DNA of 64,000 bases, from positions 37,116-101,115 of IMG/VR virus record IMGVR_UViG_3300042309_002320, one strand, 5' to 3'. Both the position numbers and the translations under genes were made by a program. Under the pieces are notes generated by a model that saw nothing but the letters and a program-made list of their open reading frames with translations, did not search any database and had not been told where the DNA came from. Shown piece by piece: positions 10,001 to 18,797 of this stretch. This DNA comes from a virus. How positions within the stretch are numbered: position 1 is the first letter of the stretch; each line of letters opens with the position of its first letter.

Positions 10001-12200
10001 CTATATCTGCTGGATCCGGTTTAATCGGAGGCGGAGGTTTTCCTATTCCTCCCGGCCCCGTTGACGGAAAAGAAGTTGATATTGGTGACAAATATCGTCC
10101 TCTAACATCTTTAGGAAAAAATTGATTGGGAGTATTGTTTAGATCGGGGCTCATTAGACCAACAAGACTAGTAACATAAAATGTTTTAATCTTAACAAAT
10201 GTGCCGTATGGAGTTATAATCGTGCATTTTATTTGATACCTTCCTGTAGAATATGGAGCAACATAAACTTCTGGCCCATGAGACAATGATTCAAAGCCAA
10301 CAACTTGTCCAGTATAATCTTTTATAGTTTGTTGAACCTGAGATGTATCAGAAAATAATTGTGGGCCACCTTTAGTAGATATAGATAAAATAATATCATT
10401 AATAAATAATACTGGTGGTCCACTAACTTTTTCCCATTTACACACAAAATCTTTTCTGACTAATATATCAGAAGGATTATTCTCATCCTCTGCTGTTTTA
10501 TAAGAATCTATATCCAGAGTTTCTGGTAAAACTCTTAATAGAATTAGATCCGATAGATTACTAGTGTAGTTTAATCCTAGCACCGATCCATCTTTATATT
10601 TAAAAACGCATGTATTTGGACTATTGTCATTTTTAATGTTATTGTATTCTGGTAAACTTGGATCATTAGTAGATTTAGCAAGAACTAGGTTGATTTTATT
10701 GATTTTTTCATTATATTTAATAATTGGTCTAGCAGAATCCCATAGCATCAGGTCTGATCTGGGAATAATATTTGCTGGTACTTTAGGATTTTGTTTAAAC
10801 TTTAAACCAATTCTTGATTTTGTTTCAGCATAATTTGTATCTATACTTAGATCGCCAACCTCTATGCTTTGATTAGTATATAATATAGCATTTTTTACTT
10901 CGGACTTGACAATATATTCACCAAACTGATCTACTCTAACATTCGCTCCGTATTCTAATGGTTTATTAGATGTTACAACCCCTTCTGCTCCTAGTATAAG
11001 TTTAGATCCATATTTTTGTACTAATTTTTGTTTTAATCCTACTGTGTTATATATAATATTATTATTTAAATTTCTAGTATTATCATCATTATCGGTAGAA
11101 CTTAGCTTACTGAAATATGAACTTATTTTATTAAGACATTCTATCGTAGACTGTAAATGACCAATGCCTGTTGATACATAGTTATTATTTATGAAAATAT
11201 TTACGAACTCCATTACTTCTTTAGTATATAATCTACTAATACTAAATTCATCTATAAATGGACTGGTAGCAATATATTTAGATAAATTTTTATAGCTTCT
11301 TGCTGTATGTGTTTGTCTATAAGATTCTCTTCTCTTTAGATCAAATGTTAATTTATGATATATAGCATTATATGCTTGATATAAAGATGGCGAGCAAAAA
11401 GAACGAGGAGCAATGCCAGGAAATTGTGCCATATATTCATCAAAATTTATATAATAACTATATACATCGCCATCTGGAATCCATAAAAGATATTTGCTTT
11501 GTCCTATAACTATGTCGCTATATGTGCTTACGCTACTTGATGTAGAAACACCCATACGATTTTCTTCAACAAAAATATCACTATCTAAAAATAATGCATT
11601 ATTACCAATAGTAGATAATTTAACATAATTATTTTTGCTGTCTCCATAATTAAATTCTATATATTCGCTATTTATAAACTTGCTAGATGTTTTATTTGGA
11701 TCGTTAGTTTCATATAGAGTTTCTTCATCAATTTTAACGAATGATCTTGATGTGTTAAAAAGCTTAACTCTTGCATTATTTGGAAACTCAGATAATTTTT
11801 TACCAGTTTTGGACGGAACGATTCTTTTAAACCAGCACATTAGACCATGTACTGGAAAATAAGATATATTTTGTCTATTTAGAGTCCAATCTGTTGACAT
11901 ATATCCATTTGTTTTCCAAAAATTAAACTTTGGATTAATAATCTTTAAGAAATTTTGTATACCTAAAATATTATTTTCATTATTATATCCTGAAACATAT
12001 CCTTTATCTAACAATAGGGTGTTGTCGATAGTACTATTATCTTTAGTTATAAAAAGAGGGGTCCATACATTATCCGCAGCTTCAGTGGTGCTGATCAGAT
12101 TATTTAGAATATCGTTCCTCACACTAGCAGCATTAATACTGTTTTTTTGATCTATCAAATCTTCTAAAAAGGTTTTATCGTATATAATACAATTATTCAT
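4020..12200 (-). CDS. giant virion protein, 2,726 aa, probable distal tail/appendage
   Basis: I do not recognise the whole protein. It is rich in Asn, Ser, Tyr and Gly with few long helices, as in phage tail and fibre proteins. Visible parts: an Ig/PKD-like segment at about residues 585-690 (CKWEKVSGPPVLFIN ... GRYQIKCTIITPYG); a hydrophobic glycine-rich segment at about 1597-1643 (GAVGLGGAGGLGGIMAGLGGG) that could be membrane-active; a Thr/Pro linker near 1890-1912; a Gly/Asp/Pro linker near 2517-2548; and a compact C-terminal domain of about 170 residues. Its ATG overlaps the stop of the 1,089-aa gene (ATGA), so the two are translationally coupled. It follows the hub-like genes, which suggests a baseplate or tail-tip location. 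Confidence 0.6.
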   Translation of the reverse strand: MNNCIIYDKTFLEDLIDQKNSINAASVRNDILNNLISTTEAADNVWTPLFITKDNSTIDNTLLLDKGYVSGYNNENNILGIQNFLKIINPKFNFWKTNGYMSTDWTLNRQNISYFPVHGLMCWFKRIVPSKTGKKLSEFPNNARVKLFNTSRSFVKIDEETLYETNDPNKTSSKFINSEYIEFNYGDSKNNYVKLSTIGNNALFLDSDIFVEENRMGVSTSSSVSTYSDIVIGQSKYLLWIPDGDVYSYYINFDEYMAQFPGIAPRSFCSPSLYQAYNAIYHKLTFDLKRRESYRQTHTARSYKNLSKYIATSPFIDEFSISRLYTKEVMEFVNIFINNNYVSTGIGHLQSTIECLNKISSYFSKLSSTDNDDNTRNLNNNIIYNTVGLKQKLVQKYGSKLILGAEGVVTSNKPLEYGANVRVDQFGEYIVKSEVKNAILYTNQSIEVGDLSIDTNYAETKSRIGLKFKQNPKVPANIIPRSDLMLWDSARPIIKYNEKINKINLVLAKSTNDPSLPEYNNIKNDNSPNTCVFKYKDGSVLGLNYTSNLSDLILLRVLPETLDIDSYKTAEDENNPSDILVRKDFVCKWEKVSGPPVLFINDIILSISTKGGPQLFSDTSQVQQTIKDYTGQVVGFESLSHGPEVYVAPYSTGRYQIKCTIITPYGTFVKIKTFYVTSLVGLMSPDLNNTPNQFFPKDVRGRYLSPISTSFPSTGPGGIGKPPPPIKPDPADIEYIIDREKHDIILNSKNLRVHTPIINSIAIHGRGLALPIAMTSDIKVLKSRPEKLINNTLYYLEDYYGGPIKDGKADSSYKYDQSSNIILRYFSDANIQYRLDKIKLEHIRHHSDPKCANCFSLYSTDLYGSRGNWIRGKGSTLDGWENNTYHYRSWGGALDKENNETFSTDFSPKIKSYGGWDNEIINNIGISIPNHPDPGTVFPAITGKPLNYKSDKPSLDPPYFAEGFKYCFEDIIPDNSDKYIDFKKGVFHPQSGWISYDSPLHSGIENLSSVLKFNVGARESYSFSGPSINNIQNDSYIYSGNNLFIIPIQFKSSIEIGIAEGAQWIQESIQCGGTTPCRSDSPPHWVWLNQIHREYGDQDIPSANGKAYDHGYRILRGGDPKRYEARSYDNFSPFMDEFGFISDSENNRFKYLFPVSGPRYPPGPIPEDIVKYMSKARRSNPNCIKDNGEQPANYYENLPNPTGTWKGFRNPRVLNFSIKDIEVKLNFLNYVNTKDLSIVFDSKPCLDELYRIGGGERYKSPIAGGSIFIDQTIQSDFDSLAAPQDWPLNPININNSDLTQYLYSLSNMNTRFTKTSVAGISVPYKEPTSNPHLYLLNQEYIQNHSFNLSLKFSDHANKYNVVNDHNYNNSSGYVAANYQNIINTDDIIKPSICPFGYSDQEVNIYHNAVTANKLNITNNTFSKYAGKPMFDSTVRCPPRGGAGIKGTKGPNKNDVTFFTCAITLYDEHDDMLPNDNTINSQLYTNIYDFTNKINSSSLYSSLCSWELLLHFGDTKKPTAPILSSLNSYGNNEALSLIEYGKPPQYGGYGFMANLKNYKHMMPFVNINAPNIFFQDNTICEASDPELIGNIKGIPGVEFPWLAILAATYAYTGAVGLGGAGGLGGIMAGLGGGDIAMSIAVGQIVNYFNAQRAQDFRQAIANDIYHQDYKRYPFGSPEKILINFSKDNIFWYKAEASIFKYANSPILPYKKYNYIRLNKDTLPELSRFSVKVVENIKDLLEEKSIKELTIGCTEFNAVSGPLTYNNISYHTDDIVDVRFSSTDSSNVCVDGLYFVPTTGKWVSLAQKPSILCEKSDYITRNHVLYNDLPDTEYSIFKNLYSDINQKKLIMIDGTVPFEIFTFKDIVQVSGQNIAPDAIIDVNLIDGPTGETPSVTPTSTQPDQPVAPADTTPKYTTKILGKALIYKDKKPYTILKVDRLDMDKADFISPDNNVIVVFGLSSSTDLKNNPVNMYAFEKESLNRPHPEVYNTTNSYGSYGDGSYTINKNILSQIPMYNNIEKIGNMFNNHKSDRLLYNKMFFTKEQSEQINSLKYVGASVAYPHKLNDVITVVDNNSKYIVNNPANSTTLDNLLSNSKYFSFNNVDFNNIHLTYIRNNNFRDSSMVPYPSGYISIENDYEEKPPIEATDINGDPISNEVFQNLITRLNLLENTNVNLEVESNIGVNTIVATNKVIESYNLSYIYRHYESLTEYNSNKKISELALRVFYQERNDILKLLNETSDYQKARITIKNKTSIISGKIARENIESITVLESVVVDDITTFKENTILKEDIVSITRDFERTRHGIKPQILAKIKTFRPFDRLSLLAFQIEYEYDNDNYWINLDPHQGCSIAEELRPKVLKSITYVCRPANYIQGIYGMPQLAINNICNHKRGSILENEEDDPDGINYSKGSTSGFRSGPYETYKYTIGENIVNKNKTNLEKKATAAGLPIKWEEVTIKRNYHINGNAAGMDTINSYKEIMVTAIETYDVLLSPLEIKDNKADKTNSTQDADVLDIGNLPGGVGGGDPDDPSPPPPDDGNFVSSLPPPGETIGASVPQKSVDGFGLLTLGGIRAGQSMKIYNVCNLDNVNNLKIKFRKIPRQLRGLDIYSTVYRYGPTGLFRPGKRNQISDILDPYEIVEAGSVSGSSFQPILNNNIYYWKCMEIEDTKLVPSTTPLFFQLMNEMMYRTFYGSIDRIENKGTILKSQFLWEMIPYEFFTNTPPPREK

Positions 12201-15200
12201 ACTTTAGTTGCCGATAATGTCCATTTTCCATTAATAAATATAAAAATACCTTTACTTCCAGCAGAGGCCGATAGTTCCAAAGGATTATCAAAATTTACTA
12301 CAAGTAAAGGAACTGATGCTGATCTTCGTCCTTGAATATGATGCAGCCTAACGCTTGCAGAATTTCCAGACCCTATTGTTCCTATAGCCATTACTGATGG
12401 TTTGCTCAAAGGTTCATAAAATCCACTTAATCTATCGTATCTACACAACAGTTTAGTTCCTTTTGGAGCAGTATATCCTGTTTTGTCTACTACATATACT
12501 AATCTTCTATATCCATTTTGCAATGGTTCTTTATTATATTCTATATCATCTATAAATGCTCTAGTAGAATATGTGCTATCATAATCGTCTTCTTTAATCA
12601 TATCGCTTTCTAGTGTTACATAAACATTCCTATACGGACATTTATTATCTGTTTTATTTGCTAAAAATTCTTGTAAAGAGGCTTGATCTGTTTTATTAGT
12701 AACTATAAATGGTGGCAAAATTTCTTCTTTGCATCCTCCTCCACTAGCGTCCCACACTCTTCTTTGCGAATCCCATCTTAAATCTATTGGGCCAACAGGC
12801 CATAAGTCTGGTTTTTGAGCCCAATTACGATAAAAATATTTGGATTTAGTACTTTTTTTAGTCCATTTACCAGTTCCTTCGCCGATCCCTGTTCCCGAGC
12901 CAGACCATGTATATGCTTGTGTGATAATATCGCCTAAAGGAGTTATTCCATATTGTGATGATGATGGGAGTAATGCTCCGGGTGCTTCTAAATTATTTTT
13001 ACCAAAATTTTTATCACCAGTTGTATCAACCAGTCTGAATCTTAAAACTAGACCATTATCATCAATATGATATGGCATATCATGAGCGTTCGGCGCAGGA
13101 TATCCTTCTGTATCAAATCCCCAAGAGTGTAGCATTAGCGGTCCTCGCAAAGCCATAAATCTTTGATTATTTAGTATAAATACATTATCTGTTGCTTGTT
13201 TATCCATATCATATCTATAATAGTCTTTATTAATATTATCTTTTCTAATATTATTATAGAGCACAAAATTATTACCATTCGTTTGAGGATTGTCTCCTCT
13301 GCCAATAGCCATTATGGAGTGTCTACAAATATCATCTGGTAAAGCATAAGGATTCCTAAATTCGCCACTTGGTACCACTATGGGATTTAAACTATATAAA
13401 TTAACATCTGGTAATGATGTTTTTTTAGTTGGGTCTTTATCATTCTTTTTGATATCTAATTTAGCCTTGGAGCATACGGAGCATGGTATTCTTAAAGGCG
13501 TAGACAATTCTGTACCATCTAAATTATAGATTAAGGTCTCTCTAGTATTAAGACACTTAGGACATGCTAAATCATATGTAAAATTATTATAAGATAGTTT
13601 TAAGTTTTGTTCACCACCAAAAAATGTTCCACTACCACTAACCAAAGTACTTAAAGGATAGGTTCCATTTTGTTTAGTTGGATAAAAAGAAACAGGTGAC
13701 AATATTCCATCAAGACTCATAGCGGATTTAGAAGAATAGTCTTCAAATAATTCTGATCCAATTTCATCTCCAGTAATAATACCTGCCCAATGATGATTTC
13801 GTATACTATAATAAACGCCAGAATAAAAAGCTTTATTTTGATCAGTACCATATGATGCATAATCCGAATATCTTAATGATTGTTCTCCATTATTATTTGT
13901 TATATTCCAAGCATCCGTAAATTTAACTCTATCTAAATGTTGTTGAGCTTGACTGATAATTAACTCAACCGGACTTGTGCCGTAAAATCTAGTACGTCTA
14001 TCATCAACCTTGTAAGCTTCTCTTGAAGATCTTGCTTTAGCTAATATATCAAGTCTTTCTAGTAGAGCTTTATTTGATAATCTTTTATTGATTGTGTTAA
14101 TTTGTTGATTAATTTTACTAATATTATTATTTAGTGTTCTTGCTTTATCTGTTAATTCTTTATTAAATAATCCTGTTTTAGGATTATATGTTTGAAAACT
14201 ATAACTAGTTTTTATACCATCGTTGGAGGTTTGAATACTAATATTACTAATAACCGGAAATCCATAATCATTAGAACTATTAACTACTATACTAGTATAT
14301 CTTAAAGTAGAATTTAGATTAGCATCATAAAATATAGAATTTTTTGAAGATATACCATATAATGTATTGTCAAAAGTAGAATTTCTATTTACTCCTAATA
14401 TATTAGGATTGAATGATCCGCCTATACCAAATATTGGTGGACCAACTATTGAGACTCTTCCGTTCTCAAGAACAGACTGATAGTTAACATCATATGCTAT
14501 ATTAAAATTAACAACATTTTCTAAAAATCTTATACCTCCATATTTCCATGGAACATAGTCGCTATTTTGTTCTACTTTAATATTTCCAAATAAATTATCA
14601 GATATATTAGGATTAAGCATAATCGAAGGATCATTGGCCCATGGGCCGTAAACTCTATTGTTGCTCTTTATTGGTATGCCAGCAAAAAGTGGGGTTGCCA
14701 TCCTTGGTTTAATAACATCATGTTTGGTTGCTTGATTGCTAGAGGCCCCTTTGACAACTATAAAATCTTGACTGATTACAGGTAATCTATATTGTTCTAA
14801 ATAATCTATATAAAAACGAAATTCTTGCATTTCTTCTTCTGAATATTCATATCTATTTTGATTTTTCTTTGATTTACCCTTTTCTTTTGGCTCTCTTTCT
14901 TCAGCATCGTCCGCTTCTTTCTTGGCCTGTTTAACAATACCAAGATTAGCTAATATAGCTAAATCTTCTTCGGCAACATTAGCAATCACAGTTAATGATG
15001 GATCAGCAGTATAGCTATTACTTATGCTCATAACCTCTATACCTGGACTCTCAACAATAGCTCTACAGTCTGTAAGATTAATAGGATTAAGAAATACTAA
15101 TTGCGAACATTGTGCAGAAATATATAACTTTGCTCCTGGAACAAATCGATCATAAGGATCATAGTTATTATTTTTTCTAATTAAAATAAAATCTTCATCT

Positions 15201-15466
15201 GTTAATGTATTAATATTTACAGACGGTTGTAGTAATGGACAAAAACTATCCTCTTCATCTTCACTAACTGGTATAACTACATTATTATCAATTCTTTGAC
15301 CAGTATCTGCTGTCGATGTTTTTTCCCAAGCCTGAATCCTACTCTTATCTGCGTCACTAACTCTATCTTCCTTCAGTGCTGTTACTAATTCATCTTTAGC
15401 TTCCTGTAGTTCTTTTTCAGCTTTACTAAGTTCTTCTTTTAATTCTGCTATAGTTTGTTCTGCCAT
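12197..15466 (-). CDS. virion protein with N-terminal coiled coil and internal zinc-ribbon-like motif, 1,089 aa
   Basis: The first 50 residues form a charged coiled coil (EELSKAEKELQEAKDELVTALK). A further helical, charged stretch lies near 180-215. The rest is Asn/Tyr/Gly-rich and beta-like. At residues 635-665 there are two CxxC pairs (Cys635/638 and Cys662/665), a possible zinc ribbon in an otherwise structural protein. The final 60 residues (RRSASVPLLVVNF ... GIFIFINGKWTLSA) look like a small beta domain that could bind a partner or surface. It lies five bases after the 1,104-aa hub-like gene and overlaps the 2,726-aa gene, so it probably belongs to the same tail-tip assembly. Family unknown. 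Confidence 0.55.
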   Translation of the reverse strand: MAEQTIAELKEELSKAEKELQEAKDELVTALKEDRVSDADKSRIQAWEKTSTADTGQRIDNNVVIPVSEDEEDSFCPLLQPSVNINTLTDEDFILIRKNNNYDPYDRFVPGAKLYISAQCSQLVFLNPINLTDCRAIVESPGIEVMSISNSYTADPSLTVIANVAEEDLAILANLGIVKQAKKEADDAEEREPKEKGKSKKNQNRYEYSEEEMQEFRFYIDYLEQYRLPVISQDFIVVKGASSNQATKHDVIKPRMATPLFAGIPIKSNNRVYGPWANDPSIMLNPNISDNLFGNIKVEQNSDYVPWKYGGIRFLENVVNFNIAYDVNYQSVLENGRVSIVGPPIFGIGGSFNPNILGVNRNSTFDNTLYGISSKNSIFYDANLNSTLRYTSIVVNSSNDYGFPVISNISIQTSNDGIKTSYSFQTYNPKTGLFNKELTDKARTLNNNISKINQQINTINKRLSNKALLERLDILAKARSSREAYKVDDRRTRFYGTSPVELIISQAQQHLDRVKFTDAWNITNNNGEQSLRYSDYASYGTDQNKAFYSGVYYSIRNHHWAGIITGDEIGSELFEDYSSKSAMSLDGILSPVSFYPTKQNGTYPLSTLVSGSGTFFGGEQNLKLSYNNFTYDLACPKCLNTRETLIYNLDGTELSTPLRIPCSVCSKAKLDIKKNDKDPTKKTSLPDVNLYSLNPIVVPSGEFRNPYALPDDICRHSIMAIGRGDNPQTNGNNFVLYNNIRKDNINKDYYRYDMDKQATDNVFILNNQRFMALRGPLMLHSWGFDTEGYPAPNAHDMPYHIDDNGLVLRFRLVDTTGDKNFGKNNLEAPGALLPSSSQYGITPLGDIITQAYTWSGSGTGIGEGTGKWTKKSTKSKYFYRNWAQKPDLWPVGPIDLRWDSQRRVWDASGGGCKEEILPPFIVTNKTDQASLQEFLANKTDNKCPYRNVYVTLESDMIKEDDYDSTYSTRAFIDDIEYNKEPLQNGYRRLVYVVDKTGYTAPKGTKLLCRYDRLSGFYEPLSKPSVMAIGTIGSGNSASVRLHHIQGRRSASVPLLVVNFDNPLELSASAGSKGIFIFINGKWTLSATKV

Positions 15467-15471
15467 AGTTA

Positions 15472-18400
15472 TTATTCTTTTGGTTTTTTAGCATCTTCTG
15501 GTTTTGGTTGATTCTTTTTATTTATTGCATCATTTAAAGAACGAATTTTATATTTAAGATTATCAATTTTTCCTTGTAAATCACGAACTGTTGGATCTGA
15601 TGCATAATTACTTCTATCGATAGCATTAGTTTTGGTGCGTTTTGTTATGATTGCTTTTTTTGTATTATTATCTAATTTAGCCCACGAACACGTAACATCA
15701 TCAATATTTGGACTAACATTGTATCCTAGAATAGGTCCCAACAAACCATCATCATTTCTAAGGGCGTGCCAATAATTATCGCCAAAAACAAAACTATCAT
15801 CAATATAATTGCCTGGCTCTTCCCAGCCACCATCCGCTATTTCAAAATTATATCTTATATTTTGACTACCATGATAAACAAAAAATGATGACGTTGTGCC
15901 AGGAATAGCTATATCTATATAAGCTGTATCTTTATAAGCATATACGTCTGGCATTTTAACCATATATTGTTTACCATAGTATTTACTAGCTATAGTTTGA
16001 ATAAAACCATGAATAAGTTGTAAATCTTTAATAAAATTATGATTAAGATATAAATCCCAATTCATTTGCATTTTAGAATGCAAAGCATTTCTTGGCTCGG
16101 CCATATGCCCATCTTCTGCTATACTAGGACTAGATAAGTTAGTACCAGCTCCTCCCATACCACCACCCAGATTAACTGTGGATATTGGCTCACCAGGCAA
16201 TGGTGGCGGTTTTGCTTCCAAAAAGATATTTTTAGCCTTATAAGCATTTACTAACATAACAAAAAGATCAGGCTTACTAAAATAAGATTTACCTAAACAA
16301 TATGTCAAATATTCATCAAATCCAGAGCATCTTAACTCTGTTTCTTTAATTGTAAATCCAGCGGATTTATATTCAAGAGTTCTTACAACATTTCTATCAC
16401 TTTCTGCTGCTGGAGTTGAACTACTGTCTGATGATCCGGAACCATCGTCTGATGATCCGGAACCATCGTCTGATGATCCGGAACCATCGTCTGATGATTG
16501 TTCTTGTTGGGCATCAGCAGCATCTTCGTCTCTCTTTTGAGCATTCGGATTATTATTATCTTCTCCTCTATTATTCCATCCTGGCTCTTCATCACTCATT
16601 TTTGGTCTTTCAAGCTCCGGAGAATCAGTAGACGGACTTGTTTCTTCACCCTGTTCTTCCTCGTCCTCTTGCGCAATAAAAAGCGGTGTAAAAGTTATTA
16701 TATTTTGGGCAGATTGTTCCGAAGATGGTGATGGAGGGGGCGGAGGAGGCGGAGACGACCCACGGTTATTTACAGATACTCCTATCTCAGGAATAGCAGT
16801 GGAGCTACCTTGAAAACCTACTCCAGATAATTTATCCGGAGCCCCGCTTCCTTCGCTATCACTATTTGATCCATTCGGTGGACTATTCTCTGTTTCTTTT
16901 TGTTCTTCTTCTGTTCCTCCTTCACTATCGTCATTTTTTTTCTCATCATCTGATGCATCGTCGGTTTCACCGCTAGCATCTTCTGATTTTGGTGTTGAAG
17001 AAGTTTTTTCATTGTCACTAGTAGAAGCTACGCTTCCATCGTACATAGACAATGGTTCGCCTATTGATAATGATGGTAATTCATTAAGGTCAAAAGCAAT
17101 AGTAATCTGATTTGTCCAAGTATCTAAATATACTGGTCTGACAAATCTAAAAATATTAGAATCAGAAGTTGATCCGTATGTAACGTCTAGTTTTGTGCCA
17201 AAGTATGGACAAATAACATCTCTGAATAATGGTATAAATCTTGTGCCAGGATTATTACGAAATATTCTTGTTAAAAAATAATTACCACCTATTACGCTTT
17301 CTGGTCTACCTATTTCGGCATCTCCCCAATAAGGATCAATAGTTATATTATTTATTTTATTTGATCTTAGAAATGGATTTCTAATTTTTGATATTGATCG
17401 TCTATTATTAATAAATCTTTTAACTATAGGATTCCATATATAATTATTTTGTGCATAAGCTAATCTGTAGGTTTTTGCTTGATAAAATCTTTGTTGATTG
17501 CCTCCAAAAACTACTTTTCTAATACTATTCTGATTTGTCTCTTGTCCAAATGAGCTATTTTCAACATTAAATCCAGATGTTTCTAAATTCGATACAACTG
17601 CTGGAATCTGATATGTTGGATTATATTGAGTTCTATTAACAGTAACAACTTTAATAATAAATTCTATACCACCATTAGCTTTAACCGGCACAACAACTGT
17701 TAAAAAATCTAATCCAGTATCTTCTACAATCGTTGATATAAATTCTGATAGGCTTTTATCTGGACTACCAGATATTCTGTAGTCATAGGGAGGAGTGGGT
17801 AAACTACTTAAATCAAGAGAAAAAGAGTTATATGGTAATGATGTAAATCCTCTTCCAGGGCCAGCAGCAGTTATTACGCCAAAAGTATTCATTGTTGTTA
17901 AATGTGGTTCATTAACACCATTATAATTAATACCAACTCTTCTAATACTTTTTGATAAAATTCTACCAAATGGAGAATATGATCCATCCTCGTCTCTGGC
18001 TCCTCCATCAACATTAGCGGTTAATGCATGTATACTATCTATAATAGCTTTGGCACTAATCCCATTTTCATTTAATGCAGCACCACCGAATCTGTTATAT
18101 CCCATGCTTTCTAAAAATCCATAAACATTAAAAATATTAGCAATATTACCTTGAGATAATCTAGCATTTTTTGCACTAGTTACGGCCCCATCAAAATCTT
18201 GTAAGATTATTTTAGAATTATCCAATAAACTATCGAAAGATTCTATTTGTACGCTATATGTTACTCCTCCTGGTCTATTATTTCTTTCCCAACTTCTTAC
18301 TAATCCTATAAATTCAAAATTATCAAATTTAAAATATACTGGAGTATCAATAATATCATAAATATTAATTGGTCCATTTCTATTAACTGTTCCGTCCGGC

Positions 18401-18786
18401 TGCACATAAGTTCCTGTTGCAAAAAAACCAGGATCCTCATAAACCCAATAACTAGAAACAAAAGCGTTTCCAACCCATCTATAAAAAATCTTTCCGGGAG
18501 CATTTTTTTCTTTTTTTGTTAAGCTTGAACTATATGGATTACCAAATTCATCAACATAACAATCATCTCCTATGCAGTTATAGTAATGATTTAATGGATA
18601 ACTATTGGCATTATAATGAGGAATATTAGCAAAAATATTTGGTTGAAAATCTTCTATTAATTCTACTGTTAACGAACTAGCTTTTCCTCCCCATCCAACA
18701 TTACTACTAAAAGATACTACACTAGCACCTAAGAATAAAGTCTGTGCCAAAACATTTTCTTTATAATTCTGACAATTAATCGGCAT
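15472..18786 (-). CDS. probable tail hub (late-control-D/gp27-like) protein, 1,104 aa, with acidic repeat region
   Basis: Residues about 149-195 (YFKFDNFEFIGLVRSWERN, GGVTYSVQIESFDSLL) resemble the opening of phage hub proteins of the gp27/late-D type, with a 'ggvtysV.i.s.d.lL' pattern. Residues about 345-400 (SEFISTIVEDTGLDFLTV) continue in that style. Residues about 580-800 are low complexity: Glu/Asp/Ser-rich, with a run of prolines near 680 and three copies of a seven-residue Ser/Asp/Gly unit (763-787). The C-terminal 280 residues return to ordered sequence and end in a basic helix (LQGKIDNLKYKIRSLNDAIN). An AGGAAATATT ribosome site precedes ATG. Hub assignment is inference from pattern and from its position after the tape measure. 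Confidence 0.5.
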   Translation of the reverse strand: MPINCQNYKENVLAQTLFLGASVVSFSSNVGWGGKASSLTVELIEDFQPNIFANIPHYNANSYPLNHYYNCIGDDCYVDEFGNPYSSSLTKKEKNAPGKIFYRWVGNAFVSSYWVYEDPGFFATGTYVQPDGTVNRNGPINIYDIIDTPVYFKFDNFEFIGLVRSWERNNRPGGVTYSVQIESFDSLLDNSKIILQDFDGAVTSAKNARLSQGNIANIFNVYGFLESMGYNRFGGAALNENGISAKAIIDSIHALTANVDGGARDEDGSYSPFGRILSKSIRRVGINYNGVNEPHLTTMNTFGVITAAGPGRGFTSLPYNSFSLDLSSLPTPPYDYRISGSPDKSLSEFISTIVEDTGLDFLTVVVPVKANGGIEFIIKVVTVNRTQYNPTYQIPAVVSNLETSGFNVENSSFGQETNQNSIRKVVFGGNQQRFYQAKTYRLAYAQNNYIWNPIVKRFINNRRSISKIRNPFLRSNKINNITIDPYWGDAEIGRPESVIGGNYFLTRIFRNNPGTRFIPLFRDVICPYFGTKLDVTYGSTSDSNIFRFVRPVYLDTWTNQITIAFDLNELPSLSIGEPLSMYDGSVASTSDNEKTSSTPKSEDASGETDDASDDEKKNDDSEGGTEEEQKETENSPPNGSNSDSEGSGAPDKLSGVGFQGSSTAIPEIGVSVNNRGSSPPPPPPPSPSSEQSAQNIITFTPLFIAQEDEEEQGEETSPSTDSPELERPKMSDEEPGWNNRGEDNNNPNAQKRDEDAADAQQEQSSDDGSGSSDDGSGSSDDGSGSSDSSSTPAAESDRNVVRTLEYKSAGFTIKETELRCSGFDEYLTYCLGKSYFSKPDLFVMLVNAYKAKNIFLEAKPPPLPGEPISTVNLGGGMGGAGTNLSSPSIAEDGHMAEPRNALHSKMQMNWDLYLNHNFIKDLQLIHGFIQTIASKYYGKQYMVKMPDVYAYKDTAYIDIAIPGTTSSFFVYHGSQNIRYNFEIADGGWEEPGNYIDDSFVFGDNYWHALRNDDGLLGPILGYNVSPNIDDVTCSWAKLDNNTKKAIITKRTKTNAIDRSNYASDPTVRDLQGKIDNLKYKIRSLNDAINKKNQPKPEDAKKPKE
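16427..16498 (-). repeat. 21-bp tandem repeat, 3.4 copies, in hub-like gene
   Basis: Three identical 21-bp units (16427-16447, 16448-16468, 16469-16489) plus 9 bases of a fourth. Each encodes seven residues of the Asp-Asp-Gly-Ser-Gly-Ser-Ser type on the minus strand. Perfect identity, including third positions, points to recent slippage or expansion. Confidence 0.9.
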
Positions 18787-18797
18787 AATATTTCCTA

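Noticed and set aside
16427-16498. CRISPR-like repeat array
   Set aside because: Units are directly adjacent without spacers and lie within a coding sequence.
16416-16631. Plus- and minus-strand frames with repeats such as RNHRLMI or DHQTMVP across the 21-bp repeat
   Set aside because: A tandem repeat with length divisible by three is open in several frames; only the hub-like gene has proper ends and context.
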